A stretch of 64,000 nucleotides of DNA from Clostridiales bacterium oral taxon 876 str. F0540 (GTDB lineage: Bacteria; Bacillota; Clostridia; Clostridiales; Clostridiaceae). Both the position numbers and the translations under genes were made by a program. Below the pieces are notes generated by a model. That model searched no databases. It had not been told where the DNA came from and saw only the letters and a list, made by a program, of their open reading frames with translations. Shown here piece by piece: positions 1-7,951 of the stretch. The stretch spans positions 5,324 through 69,323 of the forward strand of contig KE993505.1 in the NCBI GenBank assembly GCA_000466585.1, in the 5' to 3' direction. Within the stretch, counting starts at the first letter, position 1; every line of letters starts with the position of its first letter.

Positions 1-1086
1 ATATGGAACTCCATCCTTATCTGTGGCAAAGTAATTATTCTTTAATCCTTCTTCATATACGGAATAGCCTTTATCCTTCTTGACTCCCGGATCAATTATA
101 GTTACTACCTTAAATCCTTCTGCTTTTAGCTTATCTAATGTATCTTTAGGATTTGGAAATCTTTCCTTATCCCAGGTAAAAACTCTAAAACCGTCCATAT
201 AATCTATATCCAAATATAGGACATCACAAGGAATATCATTATCACGAAAGGCCTTTGCTACTTCCTTTAATCTTTCCTCAGGTACATAACTCCATCTGCA
301 TTGATGATATCCTAAAGTCCATAGCTGAGGTATTGGCGTTTTTCCTGTTAAATGTGTATATCTTCCAATAACATCCTTAAAGTCCGGTCCAGCTATAAAA
401 TAGTACTCCAGATTGCCGTCGTCTGCGCCAAAATAGTAGTAATCACTATTTTCCTTACCCATATCAAAATATGTTTTAAAAGTATTATCAAAAAATATTC
501 CAAATGCCTTTCCTTTATTAAGCGTTACAAAGAAAGGTATGGATTTATATAGAGCTTTGTAACTTTCAACATGTGGACTAGGATCATCCGTATTCCACAT
601 TTCATAGCTGTAGTTTCTTTTATTTAGATGCCCTGTTTTATCTCCAAATCCATAAAAGTTCTCATCCCCAAGCATCTCCTTAATAACTTCAATTTTATGA
701 GAATCTTGGTTTGTTTCAACTTTATGGCCTTCAGCCTCTGCTATACTTACATTTCCTCGTCTAACGAAAGGCTTTCTCTCTTCTTTGTAATCTAAACATA
801 TAGGCTCGCCATTTATGCTATAAAAATCAACGTAAAAATTATCACTTACCCTTACAGAAACTTGTTCAGTTTTTATTTCTATAAATTTATCTGTCTCAAC
901 TACTTCAAAATAACATTTTTCTGTCGGAAATTCTTCAATTGCTCTTGAATAGTGTTTATCATACTTTAAAGGAGAAAATACATTAATAATCCAAGGGTTT
1001 ATTATTTCAACCCATCCTTGTCCATTCTCAAAGCTAAATACCACTTTATTTTGTTCTACAATAAATTTAGTTACTTTTCCAAACAC
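1..1086 (-). CDS. GH31 alpha-glucosidase, N-terminal half (cut by window edge)
   Basis: Family 31 glycosidase that would release glucose from alpha-glucans or maltodextrins. About 362 residues are visible. They comprise the N-terminal beta-sandwich, with an FYGFGDKTG stretch, and the start of the TIM barrel with the family hallmark DVLYLDIDYMDGF. The catalytic nucleophile motif lies beyond position 1. I chose the GTG at 1086 because GGGGTGAG sits about 7 bases upstream. The in-frame ATG at 1104 has no ribosome site. The protein has no signal peptide, so it is probably cytosolic. A cre-like site in its promoter suggests catabolite repression. The family is secure; substrate preference is inferred. 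Confidence 0.9.
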   Translation of the reverse strand, partial: MFGKVTKFIVEQNKVVFSFENGQGWVEIINPWIINVFSPLKYDKHYSRAIEEFPTEKCYFEVVETDKFIEIKTEQVSVRVSDNFYVDFYSINGEPICLDYKEERKPFVRRGNVSIAEAEGHKVETNQDSHKIEVIKEMLGDENFYGFGDKTGHLNKRNYSYEMWNTDDPSPHVESYKALYKSIPFFVTLNKGKAFGIFFDNTFKTYFDMGKENSDYYYFGADDGNLEYYFIAGPDFKDVIGRYTHLTGKTPIPQLWTLGYHQCRWSYVPEERLKEVAKAFRDNDIPCDVLYLDIDYMDGFRVFTWDKERFPNPKDTLDKLKAEGFKVVTIIDPGVKKDKGYSVYEEGLKNNYFATDKDGVPY

Positions 1087-1149
1087 TCTCTGCTCACCCC
1101 ACATTTATTTTTAGTAATTTATCATGAGAAATTATGATATACGTAATAT

Positions 1150-1178
1150 ATTTTAAGCGTTTTCATAAAAATAGTAAA
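1150..1178 (-). promoter_or_regulatory. SigA promoter with cre-like operator for the GH31 gene
   Basis: Reading leftward, TTTACT (1178-1173), a 17-base spacer and TAAAAT (1155-1150) form a sigma-A-type promoter. TGAAAACGCTTAAA at 1165-1152 lies in the spacer and runs into the -10. It matches the CcpA cre consensus TGWAANCGNTNWCA at 13 of 14 positions. The position predicts repression by CcpA when preferred sugar is present. Confidence 0.6.
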
Positions 1179-1265
1179 CACTATAATTATAAGTAAATAT
1201 TTTTATATAAAAATGCTATTAAATTGAATAAAATTCTACTTATTTGGGAGAATAAATAACATTAG

Positions 1266-1299
1266 TAGGCATATGAAACTAGCCTATTATAGTTTTTTT
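1266..1299 (+). promoter_or_regulatory. Terminator-like hairpin in the cold-shock mRNA leader
   Basis: TAGGC (1266-1270) pairs with TAGGC's complement GCCTA (1282-1286) and is followed closely by seven Ts (1293-1299). It ends about 20 bases before the csp start codon. It could be a leaky attenuator or a temperature-sensitive leader element. The five-pair stem is weak, so this is tentative. Confidence 0.35.
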
Positions 1300-1321
1300 A
1301 TATATTTAGGAGGTTTTTTCA

Positions 1322-1519
1322 ATGCAAGGAACAGTAAAATGGTTCAACTCACAAAAAGGTTTCGGTTTTATTACAACAGATGACGGAAAAGACGTATTCG
1401 TTCACTATTCAGGTATTGAATCAAGCGGATTCAAGACTCTTAACGAAGGCGATAAGGTTGCCTTTGATTTAACTCAAGGGCAAAAGGGCGATCAAGCTAT
1501 AAACGTTAGACCACAATAA
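1322..1519 (+). CDS. Cold-shock protein (CspA family)
   Basis: A 65-residue single OB-fold protein that binds single-stranded RNA/DNA and melts mRNA structure in the cytoplasm. RNP1 (KGFGFI) and RNP2 (VFVHY) are both present, and the MQGTVKWFN start is typical of the family. A perfect AGGAGG lies nine bases before the ATG. The gene stands alone, with a hairpin terminator after it and an AT-rich leader before it, as is usual for csp genes. Which paralogue it is (cspA, cspB or cspC) cannot be told from sequence alone. Confidence 0.96.
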   Translation: MQGTVKWFNSQKGFGFITTDDGKDVFVHYSGIESSGFKTLNEGDKVAFDLTQGQKGDQAINVRPQ

Positions 1520-1579
1520 TATTTTATGAAGCTCACAATTTATTATTAGTATAATTATATTAATAAAGCTTCTGTATGT

Positions 1580-1610
1580 AAAAAGACCGCTTTAATCAGC
1601 GGTCTTTTTA
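1580..1610. terminator. Bidirectional terminator between csp and the peptide gene
   Basis: An 11-pair stem, AAAAAGACCGC / GCGGTCTTTTT, with an 8-base loop. The As on one arm and Ts on the other make it work both ways. It ends csp on the plus strand and the small-peptide transcript on the minus strand. Confidence 0.85.
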
Positions 1611-1651
1611 TATATTTTCTATAGTAATTTTAATGAAGCAATATGTTACAG

Positions 1652-1798
1652 CTAAGCATTATAAATATTTATTTGGTTATTAACAAGTATAGGTGGGTCT
1701 TGTCCTTCATTTCCATTTGGTACTATTGTCCCCGTTGCAGCAATTAAGAGTGATAAACTAAGAAAAATACTAAATACTACAAATTTCCTCTTTTTCAT
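1652..1798 (-). CDS. Small secreted peptide precursor, candidate signalling peptide
   Basis: This is a 48-codon ORF too short for routine calling. It starts ATG at 1798 behind a strong GGAGG and stops TAG at 1652. Residues 1-5 are basic (MKKRK). Residues 6-21 are hydrophobic (FVVFSIFLSLSLLIAA). The last ~25 residues are polar, ending in NNQINIYNA. This is the layout of exported Phr/PapR-type pre-peptides. It lies just after a TPR gene and has its own consensus promoter inside the end of that gene. A shared terminator follows. I see no homology; the signalling role is inferred from architecture. A small lipoprotein-like or membrane peptide is the alternative. Confidence 0.6.
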   Translation of the reverse strand: MKKRKFVVFSIFLSLSLLIAATGTIVPNGNEGQDPPILVNNQINIYNA

Positions 1799-1828
1799 AT
1801 GTTTTCCTCCAATCGTATATGATTATTT

Positions 1829-1857
1829 ATTATATCAATATTTTTCAGAATATTCAA
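1829..1857 (-). promoter_or_regulatory. SigA promoter for the small-peptide gene
   Basis: Leftward TTGAAT (1857-1852), a 17-base spacer, then TATAAT (1834-1829). The -35 overlaps the stop codon of the TPR gene. The peptide can therefore be transcribed separately from its neighbour, as phr genes often are. Confidence 0.65.
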
Positions 1858-2828
1858 TATAATTCTTCGATATATTTAATATATTTTTCACAGTTATTTT
1901 TGTCATCTTCATCTAAATATAACAAGGCTGATTTTGCATATATCTTAATCAATTCTTCTTTTCTATTAGCTTTTCTTAGCAATTCAATTAAATTCAGATA
2001 TATTCTTTTTAGATTTTTCTTGTCGTTCATACTAGAATAAATTTCTGAAAGTGTATAGGAGGCTTTTATGTGAATCTCTTCGTTAGGGTTATCCTTAAGT
2101 AAACTTAGGCCATCATATATGAGTTCCAAAGCTCCATAATAGTTTTCAAGTTTCATAAGGGCTTTAGCTTTACCTAAGTAAGTATAAGCTAAGTCATTTG
2201 GATTTTTATCTCTTCTTAATTCCTCTGCAAGACTATAGTATTTTATGCTTTTGTCTAAATCATTTAGATAAATATATAATTCGCCAAGGTTATTATATAT
2301 ATATCCTAAAAGATTTTTATTTTTATTTTCGCATTCTGTAATAAGGCTATTATATATCTTAACTACTTCATCATATTCTTTTTTACTCTCGTAGCAGTTA
2401 GCAATCAATATTTGAGCATAGGCATAGTTAACAAAGTTATCCGACTTATCAATTAAGTCCAGATATTCATCTAAATATTTTATACATTCATCGTATCTAT
2501 CCAATTTTTTATAGCACCATGCCAAGTTATACACTGACTTTTTAAAGGTTTCACTATCTTTGTTTGTCGATGAATAGTAATAGGCCTTATGATAGTATGA
2601 TAATGCCTCAAGGTATTGAAATGTATTTGCTTTACAGGCGCCTAATTTGTTATATATATAGGCAAATTCAACTTCATACTGCTCTTTATTATATAAATCT
2701 AACGCATCTACATAGTATAAAGCTGCCTCAAAAAAGTTTTTATCATTAAAAAGAATATCACCCTTTTGCTTGTTCTTTTCTGCTTTTACAATATTTAAAT
2801 TTTTATCCTCATAATCTACAAATTCCAT
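1854..2828 (-). CDS. TPR-repeat protein, Rap-like candidate peptide receptor
   Basis: A 324-residue soluble protein made almost entirely of tetratricopeptide repeats, about seven to eight helical pairs. An example of the repeat pattern is the SYYHKAYYYSS and YDECIKYLDEYLDL stretches. It has no recognisable helix-turn-helix, signal peptide or membrane segment. Rap-family regulators likewise lack a DNA-binding domain and act by protein contact. The start is supported by AGGAG ten bases upstream. A 48-residue exported-peptide gene follows 55 bases downstream. The TPR fold is clear. That it senses the peptide is inference; a general scaffold role is equally compatible with the fold. Confidence 0.85.
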   Translation of the reverse strand: MEFVDYEDKNLNIVKAEKNKQKGDILFNDKNFFEAALYYVDALDLYNKEQYEVEFAYIYNKLGACKANTFQYLEALSYYHKAYYYSSTNKDSETFKKSVYNLAWCYKKLDRYDECIKYLDEYLDLIDKSDNFVNYAYAQILIANCYESKKEYDEVVKIYNSLITECENKNKNLLGYIYNNLGELYIYLNDLDKSIKYYSLAEELRRDKNPNDLAYTYLGKAKALMKLENYYGALELIYDGLSLLKDNPNEEIHIKASYTLSEIYSSMNDKKNLKRIYLNLIELLRKANRKEELIKIYAKSALLYLDEDDKNNCEKYIKYIEELY

Positions 2829-2890
2829 AAATATTCTACTCTCCTGTTATTGTAATAAAGTGATACTACTTTTTATTATAATTCAAAATA

Positions 2891-2924
2891 AAACTGCTGA
2901 ATAGCGTAAACTAATCAGCAGTTT
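2891..2924 (-). terminator. Terminator after glmM
   Basis: A ten-pair stem, AAACTGCTGA / TCAGCAGTTT, with a 14-base loop. On the minus strand it is followed by TATTTTG. It lies just downstream of the glmM stop codon and upstream of the TPR gene, so the two are probably separate transcripts. Confidence 0.75.
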
Positions 2925-2942
2925 GTAAAATATGATTAAATT

Positions 2943-4289
2943 CTATTTGCTTTTTTCTTCAATCATCCTTGCAAGCGAATGAGCCATTTCATCTATTTCA
3001 GCTTGATTTTCTCCCTCAAGCATAACTCTTACCAAAGGCTCTGTACCTGAAGGTCTAATAAGTACTCTTCCGCAGCCATGAAGTTTCTCTTCTATTTTCT
3101 TTATCTCATTTACTATTTCTTCATCAGTTTCATGAATATCCTTTTTATCATTTGGAACTTTTGCATTTGAAAGTACCTGTGGAAGTTCCTTCATCATAGA
3201 AGCTAGTTCTGACAATGTCTTGCCACTTTTCTTAACAACTGCGGCAATCTGAAGACCAGTTACAAGGCCGTCTCCTGTAGTATTATGTTCAAGGAATATT
3301 ACATGTCCTGATTGTTCCCCACCAAGCTTGTAGCCTTCCTTAACCATTTCTTCGAGAACATATCTGTCTCCTACTTTTGTCTTAACAGTTTTTATGTTTT
3401 CTTTAGCTAAAGCAATATCCAAACCAAGATTGCTCATTACTGTTACTACCAAAACATCCTTAGTTAGCTTGCCCTGCTCTTTTAAAAACTTGGCGCAAAT
3501 AGCCATCATAAAATCACCGTTAATCAAATTACCTTTTTCATCTACTGCAAGACATCTATCTGCATCTCCATCAAAAGCAAGACCTAAGTCGCAGCCCTTT
3601 TTAACTACATATTCCATCAGCTCTTCAGGATGAGTTGATCCACAGTTTTTATTTATGTTTACTCCATCAGGATCATTATTTATCACAACTACTTCTGCAC
3701 CAAGGCTTCTGAAGGTTTCAACAGCAGCTTCATAGGAAGCACCATTAGCACAATCTAAGGCAATCTTCATTCCTTTAAAATCCACGTCTATAGTTGATTT
3801 TGCAAACTCTATATAATCTTCTAAAGCAGCTTCTTCAACTCTTTTTCTTCCTAAATCTCCACCTGTAGGACAAGGCACACCTTCAAAATTACTTTCTATT
3901 ACAGCTTGAATTCTATCTTCTAATTCGTCTGAAAGCTTATATCCTTGAGAATTAAAGAACTTTATTCCGTTATACTCAACCGGATTATGAGAAGCTGATA
4001 TAACAACTCCGGCATCAGCACCATACTTTCTGGTTAAATAAGCAACTGCAGGTGTTGGAACCACCCCTAAACGAACAGCCTCGGCTCCAACGGAAAGTAT
4101 ACCGGCAACAAGCGCAGCCTCAAGCATATCGCCAGAAATTCTTGTATCCATACCAACTATTATTTTAGGTTTATGAGCTCCTTCTGTAAGCACGTAAGCT
4201 CCAGCCCTTCCCAAATCATAGGCAAGCTGTGCTGTCAGCTCTGTATTTGCAATTCCTCTAACTCCATCTGTTCCAAACATTCTACCCAT
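2943..4289 (-). CDS. glmM: Phosphoglucosamine mutase
   Basis: Interconverts glucosamine-6-phosphate and glucosamine-1-phosphate in cytosolic UDP-GlcNAc synthesis, feeding peptidoglycan. At 448 residues it is full length. The catalytic phosphoserine is Ser100 in VVISASHNP. The Mg-binding DGDADR covers residues 240-245, and the phosphate-binding C-terminal RPSGTEPLVRVM is present. It begins MGRMFGTDGVRG, typical of GlmM rather than PGM/PMM enzymes. It has its own promoter and terminator. Family members sit next to cdaA-cdaR in many Firmicutes; here glmM lies about 8 kb away from them. Confidence 0.97.
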   Translation of the reverse strand: MGRMFGTDGVRGIANTELTAQLAYDLGRAGAYVLTEGAHKPKIIVGMDTRISGDMLEAALVAGILSVGAEAVRLGVVPTPAVAYLTRKYGADAGVVISASHNPVEYNGIKFFNSQGYKLSDELEDRIQAVIESNFEGVPCPTGGDLGRKRVEEAALEDYIEFAKSTIDVDFKGMKIALDCANGASYEAAVETFRSLGAEVVVINNDPDGVNINKNCGSTHPEELMEYVVKKGCDLGLAFDGDADRCLAVDEKGNLINGDFMMAICAKFLKEQGKLTKDVLVVTVMSNLGLDIALAKENIKTVKTKVGDRYVLEEMVKEGYKLGGEQSGHVIFLEHNTTGDGLVTGLQIAAVVKKSGKTLSELASMMKELPQVLSNAKVPNDKKDIHETDEEIVNEIKKIEEKLHGCGRVLIRPSGTEPLVRVMLEGENQAEIDEMAHSLARMIEEKSK

Positions 4290-4340
4290 ATCTATAACCT
4301 CGCTTTTATATTATACATATTTACGTGAACATACAGAACA

Positions 4341-4369
4341 ATTATATTACAAGTGTCATTTTATTACAA
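4341..4369 (-). promoter_or_regulatory. SigA promoter of glmM
   Basis: Leftward TTGTAA (4369-4364), a 17-base spacer, then TATAAT (4346-4341), about 52 bases before the glmM start codon. Confidence 0.7.
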
Positions 4370-4412
4370 TGTAAAAATTTTCAACCATGCTAATACAGCT
4401 AATATCTCAAAA

Positions 4413-4446
4413 AAAATACTTAGAGAATTGCATCTCTAAGTATTTT
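4413..4446 (-). terminator. Terminator of the buk-ptb-vor operon
   Basis: A perfect 14-pair stem, AAAATACTTAGAGA with its complement, and a six-base loop. The minus strand runs into eight Ts. It lies ten bases after the last gene of the oxidoreductase cluster. Confidence 0.88.
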
Positions 4447-4456
4447 AATAATTAAA

Positions 4457-4987
4457 CTATGCTGCGTATTCAGCACCTTTTTCTAAGGCTTTCTTATTAG
4501 CTTCATAGAACTTTTCTTTTCCATGTTCCTTTAAAGCTTTAAGTAAATCTTCCATAGAAACAATACCTGTTTTAGCAACTAATGCTCCTAGAAGCACCAT
4601 ATTAGCTATTGTCTTGCTGCCTATTTCTTCAGCTATACTTTGAGCAGGTATGCTTATAACTTCAACGTCGTTTCTCTCAGGAAGTCTATTTACCAAATCA
4701 CTGTCTACTATTAAAAGTCCATTCGGTTTTATAGCATCTTCAAATTTATCTAGTGAAGGTCTATTCATAACTACAAGAGTAGTTGCTTCATTTACTATAG
4801 GTGAACCTACTGGGTCTTCTGCAAGTATTACTGAACAGTTTGCAGTTCCCCCTCTCATTTCAGGTCCATAGGAAGGAAGCCATGAAACATTAAGTCCTGC
4901 ATCCATACCTGCATAAGCTAGAAATTTTCCCATAGAAAGAATGCCTTGACCACCAAAGCCAGCAAATAATATTTCTTGTGACGCCAT
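4457..4987 (-). CDS. 2-oxoacid:ferredoxin oxidoreductase, gamma subunit
   Basis: A 176-residue gamma subunit of a four-part CoA-dependent 2-oxoacid:ferredoxin oxidoreductase. It carries the family's GGQGILSMGKFLA loop near the N-terminus (residues 12-24) and the PEMRGGTANC stretch. In this enzyme class it helps bind CoA and packs against the TPP-binding subunits. It is the last gene of the operon and starts one base after the beta subunit ends. The subunit set and sizes match VOR/KGOR-type enzymes; the substrate is inferred from the ptb-buk context. Confidence 0.92.
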   Translation of the reverse strand: MASQEILFAGFGGQGILSMGKFLAYAGMDAGLNVSWLPSYGPEMRGGTANCSVILAEDPVGSPIVNEATTLVVMNRPSLDKFEDAIKPNGLLIVDSDLVNRLPERNDVEVISIPAQSIAEEIGSKTIANMVLLGALVAKTGIVSMEDLLKALKEHGKEKFYEANKKALEKGAEYAA

Positions 4988-4988
4988 A

Positions 4989-5738
4989 TTATTTTACCTC
5001 CCCTGTAGTATCTTTTTTAACACCTAATGTATAGAAAGGTATCATATTATCTTTTAGCCACTTAAAGGATTCTTCTGTTGATAATCCCCAGTTAGTCGGG
5101 CATATTGATAAAATCTCAACCATAGAGAAGCCTTTTCCTGCTATCTGATTTTCAAAGGCTTTCTTTATTGCCTTTTTAGCTTTAATAACATTTGGAACAC
5201 TATCAACAGATACTCTCTCAACATAGCAAGCGCCATCAAGAGTTGCTATCATTTCAGATACTCTTATTGGATGTCCTGCTGTTTTAACATCTCTTCCATA
5301 TGGAGAAGTCTCAGTAACTTGCCCTGGAAGAGTAGTTGGAGCCATTTGTCCTCCTGTCATTCCATAAATACAATTATTTACGAATATAGTAACTATATTC
5401 TCTCCCCTTGTTGCTGCATGAACAATTTCTGCTGTTCCTATTGCAGCAAGGTCTCCATCGCCTTGATAAGTAAATACTACGCTGTCCGGATGAGATCTTT
5501 TTATACCTGTTGCAACTGCCGGAGCTCTTCCGTGAGCTGCCTGGAACATGTCACAAGCAAAATAATCATAAGCCAGAACTGAACATCCAACTGGTGCAAC
5601 TCCTATTGTTTTGTCTAAAACCCCTAATTCATCTATTACCTCAGCAATTAATCTATGAATTACTCCATGAGTACATCCTGGGCAATAATGGGTAGGTACA
5701 TCTAACAAAGACATAGGTGGTTGAAATACTATAGCCAT
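4989..5738 (-). CDS. 2-oxoacid:ferredoxin oxidoreductase, beta (TPP-binding) subunit
   Basis: A 249-residue thiamine-pyrophosphate subunit. The YCPGCTHG stretch near residue 18 and the GDGDLAAIG...NNCIYGMTGGQ segments form the TPP/Mg site. The short length and single ferredoxin partner fit the 2-oxoisovalerate/2-oxoglutarate group rather than fused pyruvate synthases. Its ATG overlaps the alpha-subunit stop by one base, so the two are probably translationally coupled. Confidence 0.93.
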   Translation of the reverse strand: MAIVFQPPMSLLDVPTHYCPGCTHGVIHRLIAEVIDELGVLDKTIGVAPVGCSVLAYDYFACDMFQAAHGRAPAVATGIKRSHPDSVVFTYQGDGDLAAIGTAEIVHAATRGENIVTIFVNNCIYGMTGGQMAPTTLPGQVTETSPYGRDVKTAGHPIRVSEMIATLDGACYVERVSVDSVPNVIKAKKAIKKAFENQIAGKGFSMVEILSICPTNWGLSTEESFKWLKDNMIPFYTLGVKKDTTGEVK

Positions 5739-6841
5739 TATTTTATCCCCCCTGCAACTTCATCTTTGGCTTCGCTATTGAAGCCTACTATTTCTTTAAC
5801 TTTGCTTAAAATTTCTTCTGGGTGAGGAACCATTCCGCCTGTTCTTCCGTAGAAGTGTACTGGCTTTCTTCCGTTTACAGATAATTTGACATCCTCAACC
5901 ATTTGTCCCATACTCATTTCAACAGATATATATCCTAGCTTAGTTTTTGATATAGTTTTTTCAAAAGCTTCAACTGGGAATGGCCATAAGGTTATTGGTC
6001 TGATTAGTCCAAGATTAATTCGGTTTTCTTTAGCCATCTTAACAACATTTTTGCATATTCTTGAAGTTGTTCCATATGCAACTATAATTAAATCGCATTC
6101 TTCCTCACAATTATATAGTTCATATTTTGCTTCATTTTTCTTTATAGCATCATATTTTCTTTGAAGCTTTAAATTATGCTCTTCAAGCTCTTCCGGCTTT
6201 AAGAATAATGAATTAATAACATTATGAGTCTTTCTTCCTCTTAAGCCGTTAGCAGCCCAATCTTTTTCAGGGAGCTCTCTTTTTGGTCTTTCTTTGAATT
6301 CAACTGGCTCCATCATTTGGCCAAGCATTCCATCCCCCATAACCATACATGGAGTTCTATACATGTCAGCAACATCAAAAGCTTCTTGTACTAAATCAAC
6401 CATTTCTTGAATGGATGCCGGTGCATAAACTGGCATTTGGAAATCCCCATGTGCTCCGCCTTTAGTTGCCTGGAAGTAGTCTGACTGAGCTGGTTGAATT
6501 CCTCCTAACCCTGGACCGCCTCTAACTATGTTTATAATAACGCATGGAAGTTCTGCACCTGCTATATATGAAATCCCTTCAGCTTTTAAGCTTATTCCGG
6601 GACTTGAAGAAGAAGTTAAAACTCTAACTCCGCTTCCTGCTGCTCCATAAACCATGTTTATAGCAGCTACTTCACTTTCTGCTTGTACAAATACTCTTCC
6701 AAGCTTTGGCATCATTTTTGACATATAAGCCGCTACTTCTGTCTGAGGTGTAATTGGATAACCAAAGAAGCATTGACAGTTAGCTCTAATAGCTGCTTCT
6801 CCAATGGCTTCATTACCCTTCATTAATACCTTTTCACCCAT
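5738..6841 (-). CDS. vorB: 2-oxoacid:ferredoxin oxidoreductase, alpha subunit (VorB type)
   Basis: A 367-residue alpha subunit carrying the pyrimidine-binding domain and C-terminal transketolase-like domain of a CoA-acylating 2-oxoacid:ferredoxin oxidoreductase. It opens MGEKVLMKGNEAIGEAA, followed by CFFGYPITPQTE. I start at ATG 6841 because GGAGGAAGG lies just upstream; a start ten codons earlier has no ribosome site. That ribosome site is part of an 84-bp repeat present twice in the gap upstream. VOR-type activity on branched-chain 2-oxoacids is inferred from linkage to ptb and two buk genes. A 2-oxoglutarate enzyme cannot be excluded. Confidence 0.9.
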   Translation of the reverse strand: MGEKVLMKGNEAIGEAAIRANCQCFFGYPITPQTEVAAYMSKMMPKLGRVFVQAESEVAAINMVYGAAGSGVRVLTSSSSPGISLKAEGISYIAGAELPCVIINIVRGGPGLGGIQPAQSDYFQATKGGAHGDFQMPVYAPASIQEMVDLVQEAFDVADMYRTPCMVMGDGMLGQMMEPVEFKERPKRELPEKDWAANGLRGRKTHNVINSLFLKPEELEEHNLKLQRKYDAIKKNEAKYELYNCEEECDLIIVAYGTTSRICKNVVKMAKENRINLGLIRPITLWPFPVEAFEKTISKTKLGYISVEMSMGQMVEDVKLSVNGRKPVHFYGRTGGMVPHPEEILSKVKEIVGFNSEAKDEVAGGIK

Positions 6842-6851
6842 TTGAAACCTT

Positions 6852-7019
6852 CCTCCTTTTAGTCGGAACACTGAGTAATTTAAAAACTCTCGCTCCGCTC
6901 GAAAATTACTCGTAAAAGTCCATTAAGGACTTTTACCTCCTTTTAGTCGGAACACTGAGTAATTTAAAGCTCTCGCTTCCGCTTGATAATTGCTTGTTAA
7001 AGTACACTTAGGACTTTAA
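6852..7019 (-). repeat. Tandem 84-bp repeat carrying a ribosome site
   Basis: Two adjacent diverged copies, 6852-6935 and 6936-7019, lie between the ferredoxin subunit and vorB. On the minus strand each copy has a short hairpin (for example AAAAGTCC / GGACTTTT), then a larger inverted repeat built on GTAATTT / AAATTAC. Each ends in CGACTAAAAGGAGG, a Shine-Dalgarno site. The downstream copy supplies the ribosome site of vorB. A related element lies at 10057-10120 before ptb. Confidence 0.8.
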
Positions 7020-7035
7020 CTACCCTATTTGTTAG

Positions 7036-7245
7036 TTATTTTTCTACTACTATAACGCAATCAGGACACATTCTAGCACAGGATACACAGCCAATACATT
7101 GACTCATTCTGTCTTCAGTAACCTCTGCAGGATGATATCCCTTGTTATTTAGTTTTTCAGCAAAAGCAATTATTTTCTTAGGACAGGCAAGAATGCAGTT
7201 TCCACACCCTTTGCATCTCTCTTCTTTAAAAGTAACTCTTGGCAT
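7036..7245 (-). CDS. 2-oxoacid:ferredoxin oxidoreductase, delta (ferredoxin) subunit
   Basis: A 69-residue protein with two 4Fe-4S motifs, CKGCGNCILACP near residue 14 and CIGCVSCARMCP near residue 51. It passes electrons from the TPP subunits to free ferredoxin. Small separate ferredoxin subunits like this are typical of four-subunit VOR and KGOR enzymes. It precedes vorB in the operon, separated by the 84-bp repeats. Confidence 0.93.
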   Translation of the reverse strand: MPRVTFKEERCKGCGNCILACPKKIIAFAEKLNNKGYHPAEVTEDRMSQCIGCVSCARMCPDCVIVVEK

Positions 7246-7264
7246 AAAATCCCCTCCATCTTTT

Positions 7265-7930
7265 TTATCTCCACGGTGGTTTCATATATATGTCTATCGG
7301 CAAAATTTCACCTTTCACTTTGCCCATTATGTCCAAAACCAAATCTTTTCTGCAAACCGTATATTTATAAGGTATGCCTGTCTTCTGTGATAACTCTATT
7401 ACTTCTTTATCACCTTTTAAAATATCTTGAGCATTTGTCTCGTAAGATAAGTTTGTATTAGATATTAAATCCGTTACCTTAAGTCTTGAGGAATATTGAA
7501 TATTTCTTATATATTCCTCTGTATCAATGGTATTAGAGGTCAGCGGTCTATTGTTATTAATTACAAAATACATTTCATAAGGCTCTTCCTTAAAAAATCT
7601 ATTATACTGTCCTAATACAACTGCACCCGAATCATCTCCTCCTATGTCCATTACAACATCATAAGACTTATCATTAAAAACAGAAATTATCTCTGCCGGT
7701 ACAACTGCGAGTTCTGCATTAGAGTAATGCGGATTAGAAGCTATTACTCTTATTCCATATTCCTTGTTTAAAAACTCACTTATGTCTCTTACACAGAAAT
7801 ATGGATTAACTATATCTATATCTACAATTGCTACTTTTTTTCCCTGTTTAGCTAAGTTTATTGCATAATTTATAGCTATCTCGGTCTTACCGCTTCCAAA
7901 ATGTCCTGTAAATATTCTTATTCTGCTCAT
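7265..7930 (-). CDS. MinD/CobQ-type P-loop ATPase of unknown role
   Basis: A 221-residue nucleotide-binding protein with Walker A GHFGSGKT (residues 9-16) and a VDIDIVNPYFCVRD switch-like segment, as in deviant-Walker SIMIBI ATPases. VMDIGGDDSGA resembles Walker B. It has no membrane segment or metal-cluster motif. It sits between buk and the ferredoxin subunit in one operon, so a role in maturing or regulating the oxidoreductase is possible. I do not recognise a characterised function. Confidence 0.75.
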   Translation of the reverse strand: MSRIRIFTGHFGSGKTEIAINYAINLAKQGKKVAIVDIDIVNPYFCVRDISEFLNKEYGIRVIASNPHYSNAELAVVPAEIISVFNDKSYDVVMDIGGDDSGAVVLGQYNRFFKEEPYEMYFVINNNRPLTSNTIDTEEYIRNIQYSSRLKVTDLISNTNLSYETNAQDILKGDKEVIELSQKTGIPYKYTVCRKDLVLDIMGKVKGEILPIDIYMKPPWR

Positions 7931-7951
7931 AGGTCACCCCTTACGCCTTCG

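Noticed and set aside
3394..3633. Plus-strand frames opposite glmM, the pathway genes and ribosomal genes (for example 3394-3633, 37834-38433, 57629-58261)
   Set aside because: All lie antisense to strongly supported genes, lack ribosome sites and show the serine/leucine-rich composition of reverse-frame shadows.
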